The notes under the pieces were generated by a model. The model made no database searches and was not told the DNA's origin. It saw nothing but the letters and a program-made list of their open reading frames with translations. A stretch of 64,000 nucleotides of DNA, taken from assembly GCF_002930105.1 (NCBI RefSeq), contig NZ_PJRN01000008.1, positions 62,001 through 126,000 of the forward strand, given 5' to 3'. Shown here piece by piece: positions 17,266 to 26,232 of the stretch; positions within the stretch are counted from its first letter, which is position 1, and each line of letters starts with the position of its first letter. The position numbers and the translations under genes were made by a program. This stretch comes from Billgrantia saliphila (GTDB lineage Bacteria > Pseudomonadota > Gammaproteobacteria > Pseudomonadales > Halomonadaceae).

Positions 17266-18156
17266 TCAGGGCTTGTCTTCAAGCCACTCGTTACCACTCT
17301 TGGCCGGATCCAGCGGCCCCGGCTCGGTTTCCGGTTTGCACTCCAGCAGCGCCGCCGACAGACATTCCAGGGCCGCCTGGCCGCTAACGCCGGCGGTGAC
17401 TCGCTCCCACCATTCCCTATGCACGGCCTTCACGCTGACGGGTACCTCATCCAGCCCCACCCGCTGCGCCATGGCCAGGCGATGCAAGCCGCGATTGATC
17501 TTGAGAAGTCGCCCCTCGCGGGTGACGGCCACCCCCAACTCATCCTTGCCGAGCGAGTCATCGAAGCCCCATACGGCCATGTCGTCCATGAAACTCAGGT
17601 AGATATTGAGATAAGCCAGGATTCGCGCCTCGCTGTCCAGCAATAGCCCCTTCTGGTGAGACCGCCACGGCCTGCCCGCCTCCAGTCGTGACATCAGCTT
17701 CTGAAACGCCTCGCTCTCGGTCAGGTCGTTACGATGCATGTCCAGGTCGCTGACGAAAAGGTAACGCGAACTGTGACGGAGGTCGCCGCGCCGCAGGTCC
17801 CAGCTACCGTCCCAAATGAACATGGAGGAGGCGGGTCGCTGCCGCTTGGCATAGCCTCGCCAATCCCTGCTGCGTATTAACTGGCGAGGATCCACGCGCA
17901 ACACAAGCGCGCTGCCCAGCTCCCGCTCGACCGCTCGCCGCGGCAGGCCGAGCCGCTCCACCCGGGCGCCCCCCGGCAATTGATTCTTCCATAGGCCAAA
18001 CGCCAGCCGCTCAATGGGGTCGCCCACCGCCGCTTGGAAGCCCTGGCGCACCGCCCACTGCAGTCTCGTACGCTGTACCGGCCAGTACATTCGCTCATCC
18101 GCCAGCGGTGCGAATGCCGGGTCCCCGCCGGGCGGCTGAGGTAGCGTTCTTCTCAT
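17266..18156 (-). CDS. Hypothetical protein with ParB/sulfiredoxin-like segment
   Basis: 296 aa, no signal peptide or membrane helix. Near residues 215-240 the stretch EGRLLKINRGLHRLAMAQ followed by VGLDEVPVSV recalls the ParB/sulfiredoxin core (instruction-loop 'G-x-H-R-x-x-A' then 'VPV-V'). A second notable segment is FVSDLDMHRNDLTESEAFQ near residue 133. It overlaps the upstream glycosyltransferase by 4 nt and is the last gene of the leftward polysaccharide locus, so it is probably co-expressed with it. I do not recognise the family. The fold suggestion is weak and function is unknown. Confidence 0.6.
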   Translation of the reverse strand: MRRTLPQPPGGDPAFAPLADERMYWPVQRTRLQWAVRQGFQAAVGDPIERLAFGLWKNQLPGGARVERLGLPRRAVERELGSALVLRVDPRQLIRSRDWRGYAKRQRPASSMFIWDGSWDLRRGDLRHSSRYLFVSDLDMHRNDLTESEAFQKLMSRLEAGRPWRSHQKGLLLDSEARILAYLNIYLSFMDDMAVWGFDDSLGKDELGVAVTREGRLLKINRGLHRLAMAQRVGLDEVPVSVKAVHREWWERVTAGVSGQAALECLSAALLECKPETEPGPLDPAKSGNEWLEDKP

Positions 18157-19310
18157 GATTCGCCTTGCCGAGCCGATGCCAGGAATCGATTGGCCACGCC
18201 CTCAGGCCTGAAGTCATCCAACCAGGCCTCATTGATCGGCGGCTTCTCTCCCTGAACGCCTGCGTGGATTCCGGTCGCCAAACTCTTCTCATCATGAGGG
18301 ACGATACTCGTCTCGAGTTCACCTTTCAGCACCGAGCGAATTCCGCCCGGACAATCCACGCTGAGAACCGGCGTACCGCAAGCCAGTGCCTCGAACAGTA
18401 CAATTCCCATACCCTCAAAGCGCGAACTCAGCACGAACAGACGAGCATGATGCATCCAGGGGTACGGATTGTCTCGTTGCCCCGCGAACATGACACGCTC
18501 GGCGATGCCCAGCTCCTTCGCCAACGCCTCGAGCCGGTTTCGCTCCTGGCCGTCACCCACCAGCACCAGGGGCAGCGTGACACCCGACCGGGAATAGGCC
18601 CGCAACAGCAATGCCTGGTCCTTGGCCGGCACCAGCCGCCCCACATTCACAATGTAAGGTTCCTCGGGAAGGTTCGGCTCGGGTTGCTGCATCTGCCGCC
18701 GGATGCTTTCCACCGGGCAGGGGTTATAAACCACCCGCAGGGAAGCCGGTTTGAAGCGCCAAACCTCCATGGCCCGACGCACGCTATCAGCGACTCCATC
18801 GGAAACGGTCACCAAGTGGCGCCCCTGATACAAGCAGCGAGCGAAGAGGCGTCGCCGCCAACTATCCTCCCGCACGTGCAGGATGTTCTCGAGCACATAG
18901 CAGGCTCTGTCGTCACGGAACGCCCATACCAGCTCGAATGTTCCTATTCCGCGAAAGACGATGCGATCCACTGTCCCATGGCGACGCTCGAAGGCCCTGA
19001 GCCACACCCGAAACACCACGCCTCCCATGATGCCCGAGCCCAGGAACAACGAGCGCTTCACAAAAGGATTCAGGAACAGCCGAGCCATCAGCTCGAGCAG
19101 CAGCCCCACCCCGGTGGCCCGAGCCCACCAACGCAGCGCCAGATGATGCTGACGCACCTGCTCGTGTTCCGGCGCCAGCGGCTTCTTCACACGCCGGAAA
19201 CTGAGCAAATGGCTCTCGTGTCCGGCCTGGGCAAACGCATCCGCGAGGTTCACGGCCACGCGCTCCATACCGCCCATCTTCAGCGACCGAACCACCACCA
19301 GGGTACGCAT
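18153..19310 (-). CDS. Glycosyltransferase family 4
   Basis: 385-aa GT-B enzyme. The N-terminus MRTLVVVRSLKMGGMERVAV is diagnostic, so the ATG at 19310 is used even though the frame remains open 119 codons upstream. The C-terminal domain has VGRLVPAKDQALLLRAYS and SSRFEGMGIVLFEALACGTP. Its start overlaps the O-antigen-ligase-like stop by one base (TGATG), and its end overlaps the hypothetical gene by 4 nt. Likely acts at the cytoplasmic membrane in assembly of the repeat unit. Confidence 0.87.
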   Translation of the reverse strand: MRTLVVVRSLKMGGMERVAVNLADAFAQAGHESHLLSFRRVKKPLAPEHEQVRQHHLALRWWARATGVGLLLELMARLFLNPFVKRSLFLGSGIMGGVVFRVWLRAFERRHGTVDRIVFRGIGTFELVWAFRDDRACYVLENILHVREDSWRRRLFARCLYQGRHLVTVSDGVADSVRRAMEVWRFKPASLRVVYNPCPVESIRRQMQQPEPNLPEEPYIVNVGRLVPAKDQALLLRAYSRSGVTLPLVLVGDGQERNRLEALAKELGIAERVMFAGQRDNPYPWMHHARLFVLSSRFEGMGIVLFEALACGTPVLSVDCPGGIRSVLKGELETSIVPHDEKSLATGIHAGVQGEKPPINEAWLDDFRPEGVANRFLASARQGES

Positions 19311-20665
19311 CAGGAGGTTGCCTTGCGTTGCATGGAAGGAAAGACGCGTCGCCCCGTGGCGACTTGCCAACGCCAGATATGCGTTACCAGCCCACCGGCG
19401 ATCAAATTCTGGACATAAACTCCCGTCCAGAAGCTGCCGTAGGATTCGAACTGGCTGATGATGGCATAGAAGACAAAGAACCCGGCCCCGAACAGCGCCA
19501 TATCGCCAGGCATCACGCCAGCCCGCCAAGCACGCCACGTGCCGAGACCAATCCAGACGATCAGCAACAGCACCACGGACAAGCCCAGCAAACCGTAGCT
19601 GACCAGAATCTCGAGGGTTGTATTGTGCAGGTGACCGTAAAGCTCCTTGGTCTTGTCCGGTAGCCAATCGGTGTGCTCGATGACCAGGCTACGCCCCTCC
19701 TCGCCCCAGCCGACCAACGGCCGCTCGGCTATCCACTCTATCGAGGCGCGCCACGTGAGCAGCCGATTGCCGATGCTGCTGTAGGGTATCGCTTTCCAGT
19801 CACCCTCCATCGCCTGGTCGATGATATGTTCCTCGTTGGACAGCCGCTGGGTCACCGGTTCATGCAAGGCCACCGCGCCGGCCAGTATCACCAGCGCCAC
19901 GCCAGCCAATCCCCACCGAGAACGGTGCGTTGCCCTTCGACTCGCCCGCCACACCATGGCCGGCAGCAGCAGCATGACCACCAGCACCGCGAGCCACACC
20001 GCCCGGGTCTGGGTGATGACGATACCAGCCAGGCAAACCAGCAGGGCCAGCGTCCATAGCAAGCGGCGCACCCAAACCAAGGCACCGCTCCCCTGCCAGC
20101 AGCGTCCGGCAAAGCAGACCAGCCCAATCAAGCCGGTGCCGAAGAGCATGGCATCGTGCTGCGAATTGCGTATGGCAAACTCGGCCCGAGCCCCCAGCAA
20201 CCCCAGCTCCCATTGTTCCAGGCTGCCCTCGTGCCAGAACACGGCCACCATGAGGCCCGCCAGGCCCAGGCTCCAGGCCAACAAGGTGGCGCGCGTGCTC
20301 CCCCACAGCCACCAGGCCAGGCCAATGAATAAAAACCACTTGGCCAGCCGATCAAGCCGCGGGTTGTCGCTCACCCACTCGGGATGATTGAGGTAACCAG
20401 CGCTCCAGGAAATCAGTTGCACCACCACGACGGCCAGCAACAGCCATAGCGGACCGCTGCCACGGATGTCTCGCCCCCAGCGCAGGACGGCAAAGAGGCC
20501 CGTCAGGGCCATGAGGGTACCGGCCTGCTCAGCGAGACCGTGTTCGACCAGGCGCAGCCCGGCATAAAGCAGCACGCACAGCAGACCCAACCAGCACAAC
20601 CAAAGGGGAGAACTCCAGGCGGGATTGGGCTCGCCCGGCTCAAGTAGGGATAGGGGGTGCCTCAC
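19310..20665 (-). CDS. O-antigen ligase / Wzy-type polymerase family membrane protein
   Basis: 451-aa polytopic protein with about ten hydrophobic segments. The Wzy_C hallmarks are ITQTRAVWLAVLVVM, the large periplasmic loop with PLVGWGEEGRS, and HLHNTTLEILVSYGLLGL near residue 345. Such proteins polymerise repeat units (Wzy) or ligate glycans to lipid A-core (WaaL); sequence alone does not separate the two roles. It heads a three-gene overlapping set with the GT4 and the hypothetical, and lies 116 nt after the sugar transferase, beyond a strong hairpin. Confidence 0.85.
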   Translation of the reverse strand: MRHPLSLLEPGEPNPAWSSPLWLCWLGLLCVLLYAGLRLVEHGLAEQAGTLMALTGLFAVLRWGRDIRGSGPLWLLLAVVVVQLISWSAGYLNHPEWVSDNPRLDRLAKWFLFIGLAWWLWGSTRATLLAWSLGLAGLMVAVFWHEGSLEQWELGLLGARAEFAIRNSQHDAMLFGTGLIGLVCFAGRCWQGSGALVWVRRLLWTLALLVCLAGIVITQTRAVWLAVLVVMLLLPAMVWRASRRATHRSRWGLAGVALVILAGAVALHEPVTQRLSNEEHIIDQAMEGDWKAIPYSSIGNRLLTWRASIEWIAERPLVGWGEEGRSLVIEHTDWLPDKTKELYGHLHNTTLEILVSYGLLGLSVVLLLIVWIGLGTWRAWRAGVMPGDMALFGAGFFVFYAIISQFESYGSFWTGVYVQNLIAGGLVTHIWRWQVATGRRVFPSMQRKATS

Positions 20666-20732
20666 TGCTGCGCCACTCTTTGCATCATTAGGGGAGCGCG
20701 CATGGTAGCAGATTCCGCTCCGCTAAAACGAC

Positions 20733-20755
20733 GTTGCCGCGCAGGGCGCGGCAAC
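20733..20755 (-). terminator. Strong hairpin between sugar transferase and ligase genes
   Basis: A 10-bp perfect stem GTTGCCGCGC / GCGCGGCAAC with a 3-nt loop lies downstream of the sugar transferase on the minus strand, followed by CGTCGTTTTAG. The T-run is short, so it may act as a partial terminator or attenuator within the locus. Confidence 0.55.
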
Positions 20756-20781
20756 GAAGGCGGTTATGGCACATACCGAAT

Positions 20782-22056
20782 TCAGCGTGCACCAAATCCC
20801 GTGAACAAGATACGAACGGTTTTCAATATGATCAATACATCCAGCCATAGCGAGAAGTGCTTGATGTAGTAGAAATCGTATTGCAGCTTCTTGACCATGC
20901 CTTTTACCTGGGCGGCATAGCCCTGTTCGACTTGCGCCCAACCGGTAATGCCCGGCCGTACCACATGGCGATAGCTGAAGAAAGGCACGTCGACTTCATA
21001 CCATTCCGAAAGGGCTACCGATTCGGGTCGCGGCCCAATAAAGCTCATCTCGCTCTTGAGGATATTGAAAATCTGGGGCAGCTCATCGAGGCGGTACTTG
21101 CGGATCACACGGCCCACTCGCGTAATACGGGGGTCGTCCTCCGAGATGGTGAAGTCCTCTCCGCTCATGTCGTGGTACATGCTGCGAAATTTGTACATCA
21201 GGAAGGGGCGGGCCCGATACCCCATGCGCGGCTGAAGAAAAAAAACCGGTCCTTTACTATCCAGCTTGATGGCGGTGGCAATAACGAGCATGACCGGCAG
21301 CAGAATAGGCAAGAGCAGCAGAGCGCCGACAAAATCGATGACGCGCTTGAAGCCGACATAGAAGAGAGACGGCAGCAGGCTACCAAACTCGTTCTCTGAC
21401 AAGTGGTCGATCTTGACCCGGCCGGAGAGGGATTCAGCGACTTGCCGCACATGGTACACCGGGATATGACTGAGCGTGCACCGGGCCAGAAACATCTCCC
21501 ATTCAGCCGGCAAATCCTGGGCGCGCAGGTCCGCCACTACGCCATCCACTCTCATCTTTTCCAGGTCGGGCAGCTCAAGCAGGCGGATATCGGCGCGGCG
21601 CGTTCCTATCAATTGACGTACCTCCCCGAACGGCACCAATGCCAGTTTGGGCTTGCGAAAGCGTCGGCTGATGAAATAACCGAGATAGAACCAGACGAGG
21701 CTGACCAGGTAACCGCCGAACAGCACCTGGCGTGTATATCCCTCGCGAGTGAACAGCAGCAGCGCCACCGCGATCAGGAAAGCGAAGGTCACCGTCGGCA
21801 TGATATTGGCGGCGAGCTGCGCGCCGGGAAAGCGCGACATGCGGCGCAACGTCAGCGCCGTGGCCATGAAGGCCAGGCCGATAGCGATCAAGGTATTGCT
21901 GCGCACATCCGGCAGATAGTGCCAAAAGCCCCAGCCCCAGCGCTCCAAGCTCGGCAGCATGATAACCAGTGGTAACCCCACCAGCACGTGAATCGACAAG
22001 CCCAGCAACAGGATTTCGTACCACCGCGAATGGCGGCGCTGATACTCACGCTTCAT
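20782..22056 (-). CDS. Polyprenyl-phosphate sugar-1-phosphate transferase (exopolysaccharide priming)
   Basis: 424-aa membrane enzyme. About four N-terminal transmembrane helices occupy residues 1-150, followed by a soluble linker and the bacterial sugar transferase domain (PF02397, from about residue 232). Landmarks are a membrane-embedded helix GALLLLPILLPVM, MGYRARPFLMYKFRSMYHD, SFIGPRPES and RPGITGWAQV. It loads the first sugar phosphate on undecaprenyl phosphate and so starts each repeat unit. Its start overlaps the upstream glycosyltransferase by 11 nt. The sugar specificity cannot be told from sequence. Confidence 0.88.
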   Translation of the reverse strand: MKREYQRRHSRWYEILLLGLSIHVLVGLPLVIMLPSLERWGWGFWHYLPDVRSNTLIAIGLAFMATALTLRRMSRFPGAQLAANIMPTVTFAFLIAVALLLFTREGYTRQVLFGGYLVSLVWFYLGYFISRRFRKPKLALVPFGEVRQLIGTRRADIRLLELPDLEKMRVDGVVADLRAQDLPAEWEMFLARCTLSHIPVYHVRQVAESLSGRVKIDHLSENEFGSLLPSLFYVGFKRVIDFVGALLLLPILLPVMLVIATAIKLDSKGPVFFLQPRMGYRARPFLMYKFRSMYHDMSGEDFTISEDDPRITRVGRVIRKYRLDELPQIFNILKSEMSFIGPRPESVALSEWYEVDVPFFSYRHVVRPGITGWAQVEQGYAAQVKGMVKKLQYDFYYIKHFSLWLDVLIILKTVRILFTGFGAR

Positions 22057-23266
22057 GCTTCACCAGTGCCAAGATATCGTCGGCCATATCGCCCATGATC
22101 CTGTCTCTACGCCACTTGGCCACGAATGCCGGCCGGGGGCGAGAGGATACCTCAAGTCGCCCCAAGGCCGCGACGGCGCCTTCAACGTCACACGGTGGGA
22201 AACATGCCGCGTTGTCTATCTCCTCTTCAATGAAGCGAGCGGGAACCCCCGCCACCCCCGCCCAGATGGGCCGGCCCGTCGTCGCGTACTCGAACAGCTT
22301 GGAAGGCAGCACGTTTTCCAGCGATGGCAAGTCGTTCAAATGCAGGAAGAGCACATCCGCTTCACGATAGGCCTCGAGCAGCGCCGGGCGCCGAACGGGA
22401 TCCTGCACTTGCACATTCCCTACCCCATGCTCCGCCAGCGCGCTGCACAGCGGCTCGCGCCCCGCTCCCCCGCCGATGACCCTGAACTCGGCACGCCCTT
22501 TCAGCCGCTGAGCAAGCCCGGGAAGGATATGTTCGATGCCCTGCCCGAAACCCAGGTTGCCGGCGTACAGCACGCGAAGCGGCTGATCTTCCCGGTTCTC
22601 TCGGCTTGTGGCTTGTGGCTGGAAAGCCCCGGACTCGAACGCCTCGACAAAAAGCGGATCGATGCCATTGGTATGCCAGGTAAAGCGCTGCCGCGGGTAG
22701 CGTGATCGGAAATAGGGCTCGAACCCCCGCGATACCAGGTTGATCCTGTCGGCTCGAACCAGCGCCCAACGCTCGAACATGCCAAATAGCGGCGCCACAA
22801 GCCTGCCGGTGCCCCCGGGCAGCACGAAGGGCAGGTTCTCGACGAAGTTGTCGCGTATATCCTGATAGAGCCGCGCTTTCTTCCTGCGCGCAACCCAGGC
22901 GCCGAGTACAGCCGTCATCAGGCGGGACGAAGTCGAGACGACCAGATCGTAAGGCTCATCACGAACCCGCTTGCGCACCTGATGCGCATAGGAAGCAAAA
23001 GCACGAACCTGCGAGGCCATGCCCCGCCCACCGCCGGGAACCAACAGCCGGGTGATACGCACCTCGCCGCCCGGCAGAGCCTCCTCCTCGCTGAGCAAAT
23101 CCTTTTCATGCCTGTGGCGGTTGGGCATCGTGGTGATCACATGCAGCTCGCAGCCTTCCGGCAGGCGACGCTCCAGCGCAGTTACCAGCGCTTCCGCACG
23201 AAAAGCGCCGGCGCTGATGTCCGGCGGGTAATAAAAACCTAGCAACAGGATACGCATTCGACTCAC
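22046..23266 (-). CDS. Glycosyltransferase family 4 (WbuB-like)
   Basis: 406-aa GT-B protein opening MRILLLGFYYPPDISAGAFR, the WbuB-type start. The middle carries GNLGFGQGIEHILPGLAQRL and the C-terminal part DVLFLHLNDLPSLENVLPSK with FEYATTGRPI. A GTG at 23266 overlaps the upstream stop by 4 nt (GTGA); an ATG at 23257 fits the family start better. Neither has a clear Shine-Dalgarno, consistent with translational coupling. Part of the leftward polysaccharide operon. Confidence 0.85.
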   Translation of the reverse strand: MSRMRILLLGFYYPPDISAGAFRAEALVTALERRLPEGCELHVITTMPNRHRHEKDLLSEEEALPGGEVRITRLLVPGGGRGMASQVRAFASYAHQVRKRVRDEPYDLVVSTSSRLMTAVLGAWVARRKKARLYQDIRDNFVENLPFVLPGGTGRLVAPLFGMFERWALVRADRINLVSRGFEPYFRSRYPRQRFTWHTNGIDPLFVEAFESGAFQPQATSRENREDQPLRVLYAGNLGFGQGIEHILPGLAQRLKGRAEFRVIGGGAGREPLCSALAEHGVGNVQVQDPVRRPALLEAYREADVLFLHLNDLPSLENVLPSKLFEYATTGRPIWAGVAGVPARFIEEEIDNAACFPPCDVEGAVAALGRLEVSSRPRPAFVAKWRRDRIMGDMADDILALVKHEA

Positions 23267-24504
23267 TGCGGCGAGATACCGGCCTTGGAGGGTGATAGAA
23301 TCCGCTCGTAGAGTTCCACCAAGGCCTGCTCCTGGGTCTCCCAGTTGAGCGACAGGGCCGCCTGTTCCGCCCGGGTGCGATAATAGGCCCGCAGCTCAAC
23401 GTCATCCACCAGGCGCTGTATCGCCTCTGCCAAGGCCGCCGTGTCGCCCGGCGGCACCAGCAAACCGAGATCGTGGTGCCGCACCACTTTGCCGATCTCG
23501 GGGAGCTGGCTGGCCACGACCGGCAGCCCAGCAATCACGTACTCAAACAACTTGTTGGAATCGGTGGTGAAGTGGTTCAGGCAGGTGTTCTCGATGGGCT
23601 GTACGCCGATATCCGCCGAAGCGGTATAGGACGGCAACTCAGCTAGTGGCACGGTGGGAATGAAGCGCACGCGTTCGCCCAGTTCCAGCTTGGCGGTCAG
23701 CTCGTGCAGCTCAGCGGCCTGGCGCCCACCACCTATGAAGACGAAATAGGCATTCGGTACGCTGGCGGCCGCCTCCACCAGCCGAGGAAGCCCCCTGCCC
23801 GACTGCAGTCCACCCTGATAAAGCACGATGGGCCACGGCTCGGTAAGCCCCAGCTCTTCACGGATTCGGTTGGCCCCCTCCACCTTGGCCAACCGCGGCC
23901 GGTTCTGCAGCACCAGAGGGCGAGGTATGCCATAGGCGCGTGCGAAGAACTTGGCGCGCGCCTCGGTCGTGGTGATGGTGCCGGCCGCCTTGGGCATGAG
24001 CTTCTTTTCGATCCAGCCCACCAGGCCGCGAAACGCCTTGTACCCTTCCCGGTCCGTACTGATCTCGTGGGCATCGTAGATTAAAGGTACCTTGGCAAGG
24101 CGGGCAGCCAGCCAGGCGGTTGGCAGCATGTTCACATCGTGTGCATGCACGATATCCGGGCTAGCTCGATATGCCGAACAGGTCATACTGATCAATGCTC
24201 TGGCACGAGAGGTTAGAAGAGCAAGCATCTCCCGTCTGGAGCGCTCGCCCTGGTTGGTGTCGTATAGCTGCGCCGACCTGGTCTCATCGGCCCCATGGCG
24301 CTGCACCCGGACGCCACTGTCGAGCACCTCCAACCGCGGCGCGATACCCGGCAAGGCAAGCGCATGAACCGTAACCTGATAGCCAGCCAGCGCCAGGGTC
24401 TCGGCCTCCTTCCGGACGCGCGCATCATTCACAAATGCGTTACATACCAGCATATTAACCTTGGGGCCAGTATCCGGCCTGCGCTGCTCTTCTTCTTGCA
24501 TCAT
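23263..24504 (-). CDS. Glycosyltransferase family 4
   Basis: 413-aa GT-B enzyme. After ~15 charged residues it begins VNMLVCNAFVNDARVRKEAE, then HAHDVNMLPTAWLAARLAKV in the acceptor domain. YQGGLQSGRGLPRLVEAA and NKLFEYVIAGLPVVAS mark the donor domain. The ATG at 24504 directly follows the upstream stop (TAAATG), so translation is probably coupled. Member of the leftward polysaccharide operon. Confidence 0.87.
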   Translation of the reverse strand: MMQEEEQRRPDTGPKVNMLVCNAFVNDARVRKEAETLALAGYQVTVHALALPGIAPRLEVLDSGVRVQRHGADETRSAQLYDTNQGERSRREMLALLTSRARALISMTCSAYRASPDIVHAHDVNMLPTAWLAARLAKVPLIYDAHEISTDREGYKAFRGLVGWIEKKLMPKAAGTITTTEARAKFFARAYGIPRPLVLQNRPRLAKVEGANRIREELGLTEPWPIVLYQGGLQSGRGLPRLVEAAASVPNAYFVFIGGGRQAAELHELTAKLELGERVRFIPTVPLAELPSYTASADIGVQPIENTCLNHFTTDSNKLFEYVIAGLPVVASQLPEIGKVVRHHDLGLLVPPGDTAALAEAIQRLVDDVELRAYYRTRAEQAALSLNWETQEQALVELYERILSPSKAGISPQ

Positions 24505-26232
24505 TTACTGCTTTTCTCTCATAAAGTACGTCCTGCTCTCAGTCAAGCGGTCCATCAACGCGGGCAAAATTTCCAAGGCTTGTACATAGCGTTGGGAATT
24601 GCACTCCCGCACCAAGGCAAACGCCAATGCTGATAGCTCGGCATGCTTGGTGGCCACTCGATGCAACGCCGGTCGGGATTCGGAGGCTTTCACAATGGCA
24701 GTTTCCAATTGACTCAGGCTTGCTTCCACCACGGGCCAACCAGCGCCTAATGGCTCAAGTGACCACCGCCCCCAGTTCAGCGACAAAGGAGTTATCTCGT
24801 CTACGACCCTGATTGCATCTTGAGATAAATCCGGCTGATATATCACCATAGGAAGCCCTTTTAAAATCGCATTCATCCGGGCCAAGTTATCCAAGAGGAA
24901 GACGAGCGATGCTTGCTCTTCATCGGTGTTGGCAGCAATACGCAAGCGCTCAAGCAACTCTATATTAAAACGCTGCCAGAGCATTGGTCGTGAACGCTGA
25001 TATCGGTGACAGAGCTGGGGTGGTGGTTCGACAGTTAGCAAGTGGTGTAACAGTGATTTTGCATAAGGCTTTACTTCTGGAAGTTCCAGGGGGCGCATTT
25101 TCGGAACTTCATATAATAAGCAGTGGAATTTCTGGACTTGAGTAGCACCCACGAAGCAAGGTGCCGGAAGCCCAGGTATGCTCTCCCCCATCAGGGTGGC
25201 CTCATGCAAGGCGAGTGAGCTGCGATTTTTCTCGAACAGCTTAACCAGGTAGCACCGTGTGCCAGTTTCAACCTTGAGGGCGGCGACATTAGTCTGCCCA
25301 GTCTGATGCCATTTGCAAATAACATTTCCCTCAATTTTTCCTACCAATTCCTCCATCACTGCCCTTATCCAATGTTGGCGCGCGAGAGGCTGCAGCAGCG
25401 GCCACATTGATCGTTCGGGTTGAACGGTATGCGACAGCAAAACTTTTCCATGAAAGAAAAGGGCGTCTAGCTTGACTCCTTGTTGATGCAGTGCAGCTAA
25501 GTCCGCAACAAGACCGGTAGACCGCGTCATAATCTGACGACTAAGGATCAAAGTCACAATAGCGACAATAACTCCAGGGGGCCGCCAAAGAATAAAATCC
25601 GACACTAAATACCCAAAGGTAACAAAAAACCCTACACCTGCCACTACATTTAGTACTTCACGTAACTGTGTATCTAGTCTCTCATGCATCGTTGAGCTAT
25701 GTCGGTGCAGAAGCCAGAGCACTAGAAAAGTGAACACCGCATACCCCACCATCATCAAAGAGACTTCAGGGTAGAACCATCCCAAACCGCACAGCGAAAA
25801 TACGATGAATACGCCACTGGCCAAAGCCCGCGAATAGCGCTGATACCCACCTGCCGCCACTTGGTCCTGATTCTCAAATAGCACCATCTTATGGCTGTTT
25901 TTCAATAGCCGGCTCGTACCTAGACCGGTAATCCAGTCGATGAGGCGCTCCGCCAATACATGGACAAGGAAAAAGCCCAGAGTAGCTGCGCTCAACCCAG
26001 CGATTAAGATATCGCGATCCATCTCAGCGAAGGAGGCTGGAAAATAATGCGGAACACCATCTGAACCCAGCAGAATAACAACCTTCAGAGGAAGAAACGA
26101 TGCCAAAAGAGAGGAAAGTTGAGACACTAGCGTGACGGTAACGATGGCGCTCGTGTGAAAGGGCACCACGCGGATAAACTTGACACCCAGCGAAATAGAC
26201 CAACGCAATGATTTTATAACCTGCATAAGCAT
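24505..26232 (-). CDS. Membrane protein: six-helix exporter-like domain plus degenerate kinase-like C-terminus
   Basis: About 575 aa. Residues 1-250 contain around six hydrophobic helices in an ABC-exporter-like arrangement (first near VSQLSSLLASFLPLKVVILL), but no ATP-binding cassette follows. The cytoplasmic C-terminal half has a kinase-like N-lobe (CYLVKLFEKNRSSLALHEAT, near residue 330, with plausible beta3 Lys and alphaC Glu). Where a catalytic loop is expected it reads VIYQPDLSQDAIRVVDE (~462), lacking the usual HxD and Asn. It may therefore be a pseudokinase. ATG candidates are at 26232 and 26226; a TTG at 26262 is possible. The family is not recognised; location implies a role in glycan export, assembly or its control. 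Confidence 0.6.
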   Translation of the reverse strand: MLMQVIKSLRWSISLGVKFIRVVPFHTSAIVTVTLVSQLSSLLASFLPLKVVILLGSDGVPHYFPASFAEMDRDILIAGLSAATLGFFLVHVLAERLIDWITGLGTSRLLKNSHKMVLFENQDQVAAGGYQRYSRALASGVFIVFSLCGLGWFYPEVSLMMVGYAVFTFLVLWLLHRHSSTMHERLDTQLREVLNVVAGVGFFVTFGYLVSDFILWRPPGVIVAIVTLILSRQIMTRSTGLVADLAALHQQGVKLDALFFHGKVLLSHTVQPERSMWPLLQPLARQHWIRAVMEELVGKIEGNVICKWHQTGQTNVAALKVETGTRCYLVKLFEKNRSSLALHEATLMGESIPGLPAPCFVGATQVQKFHCLLYEVPKMRPLELPEVKPYAKSLLHHLLTVEPPPQLCHRYQRSRPMLWQRFNIELLERLRIAANTDEEQASLVFLLDNLARMNAILKGLPMVIYQPDLSQDAIRVVDEITPLSLNWGRWSLEPLGAGWPVVEASLSQLETAIVKASESRPALHRVATKHAELSALAFALVRECNSQRYVQALEILPALMDRLTESRTYFMREKQ

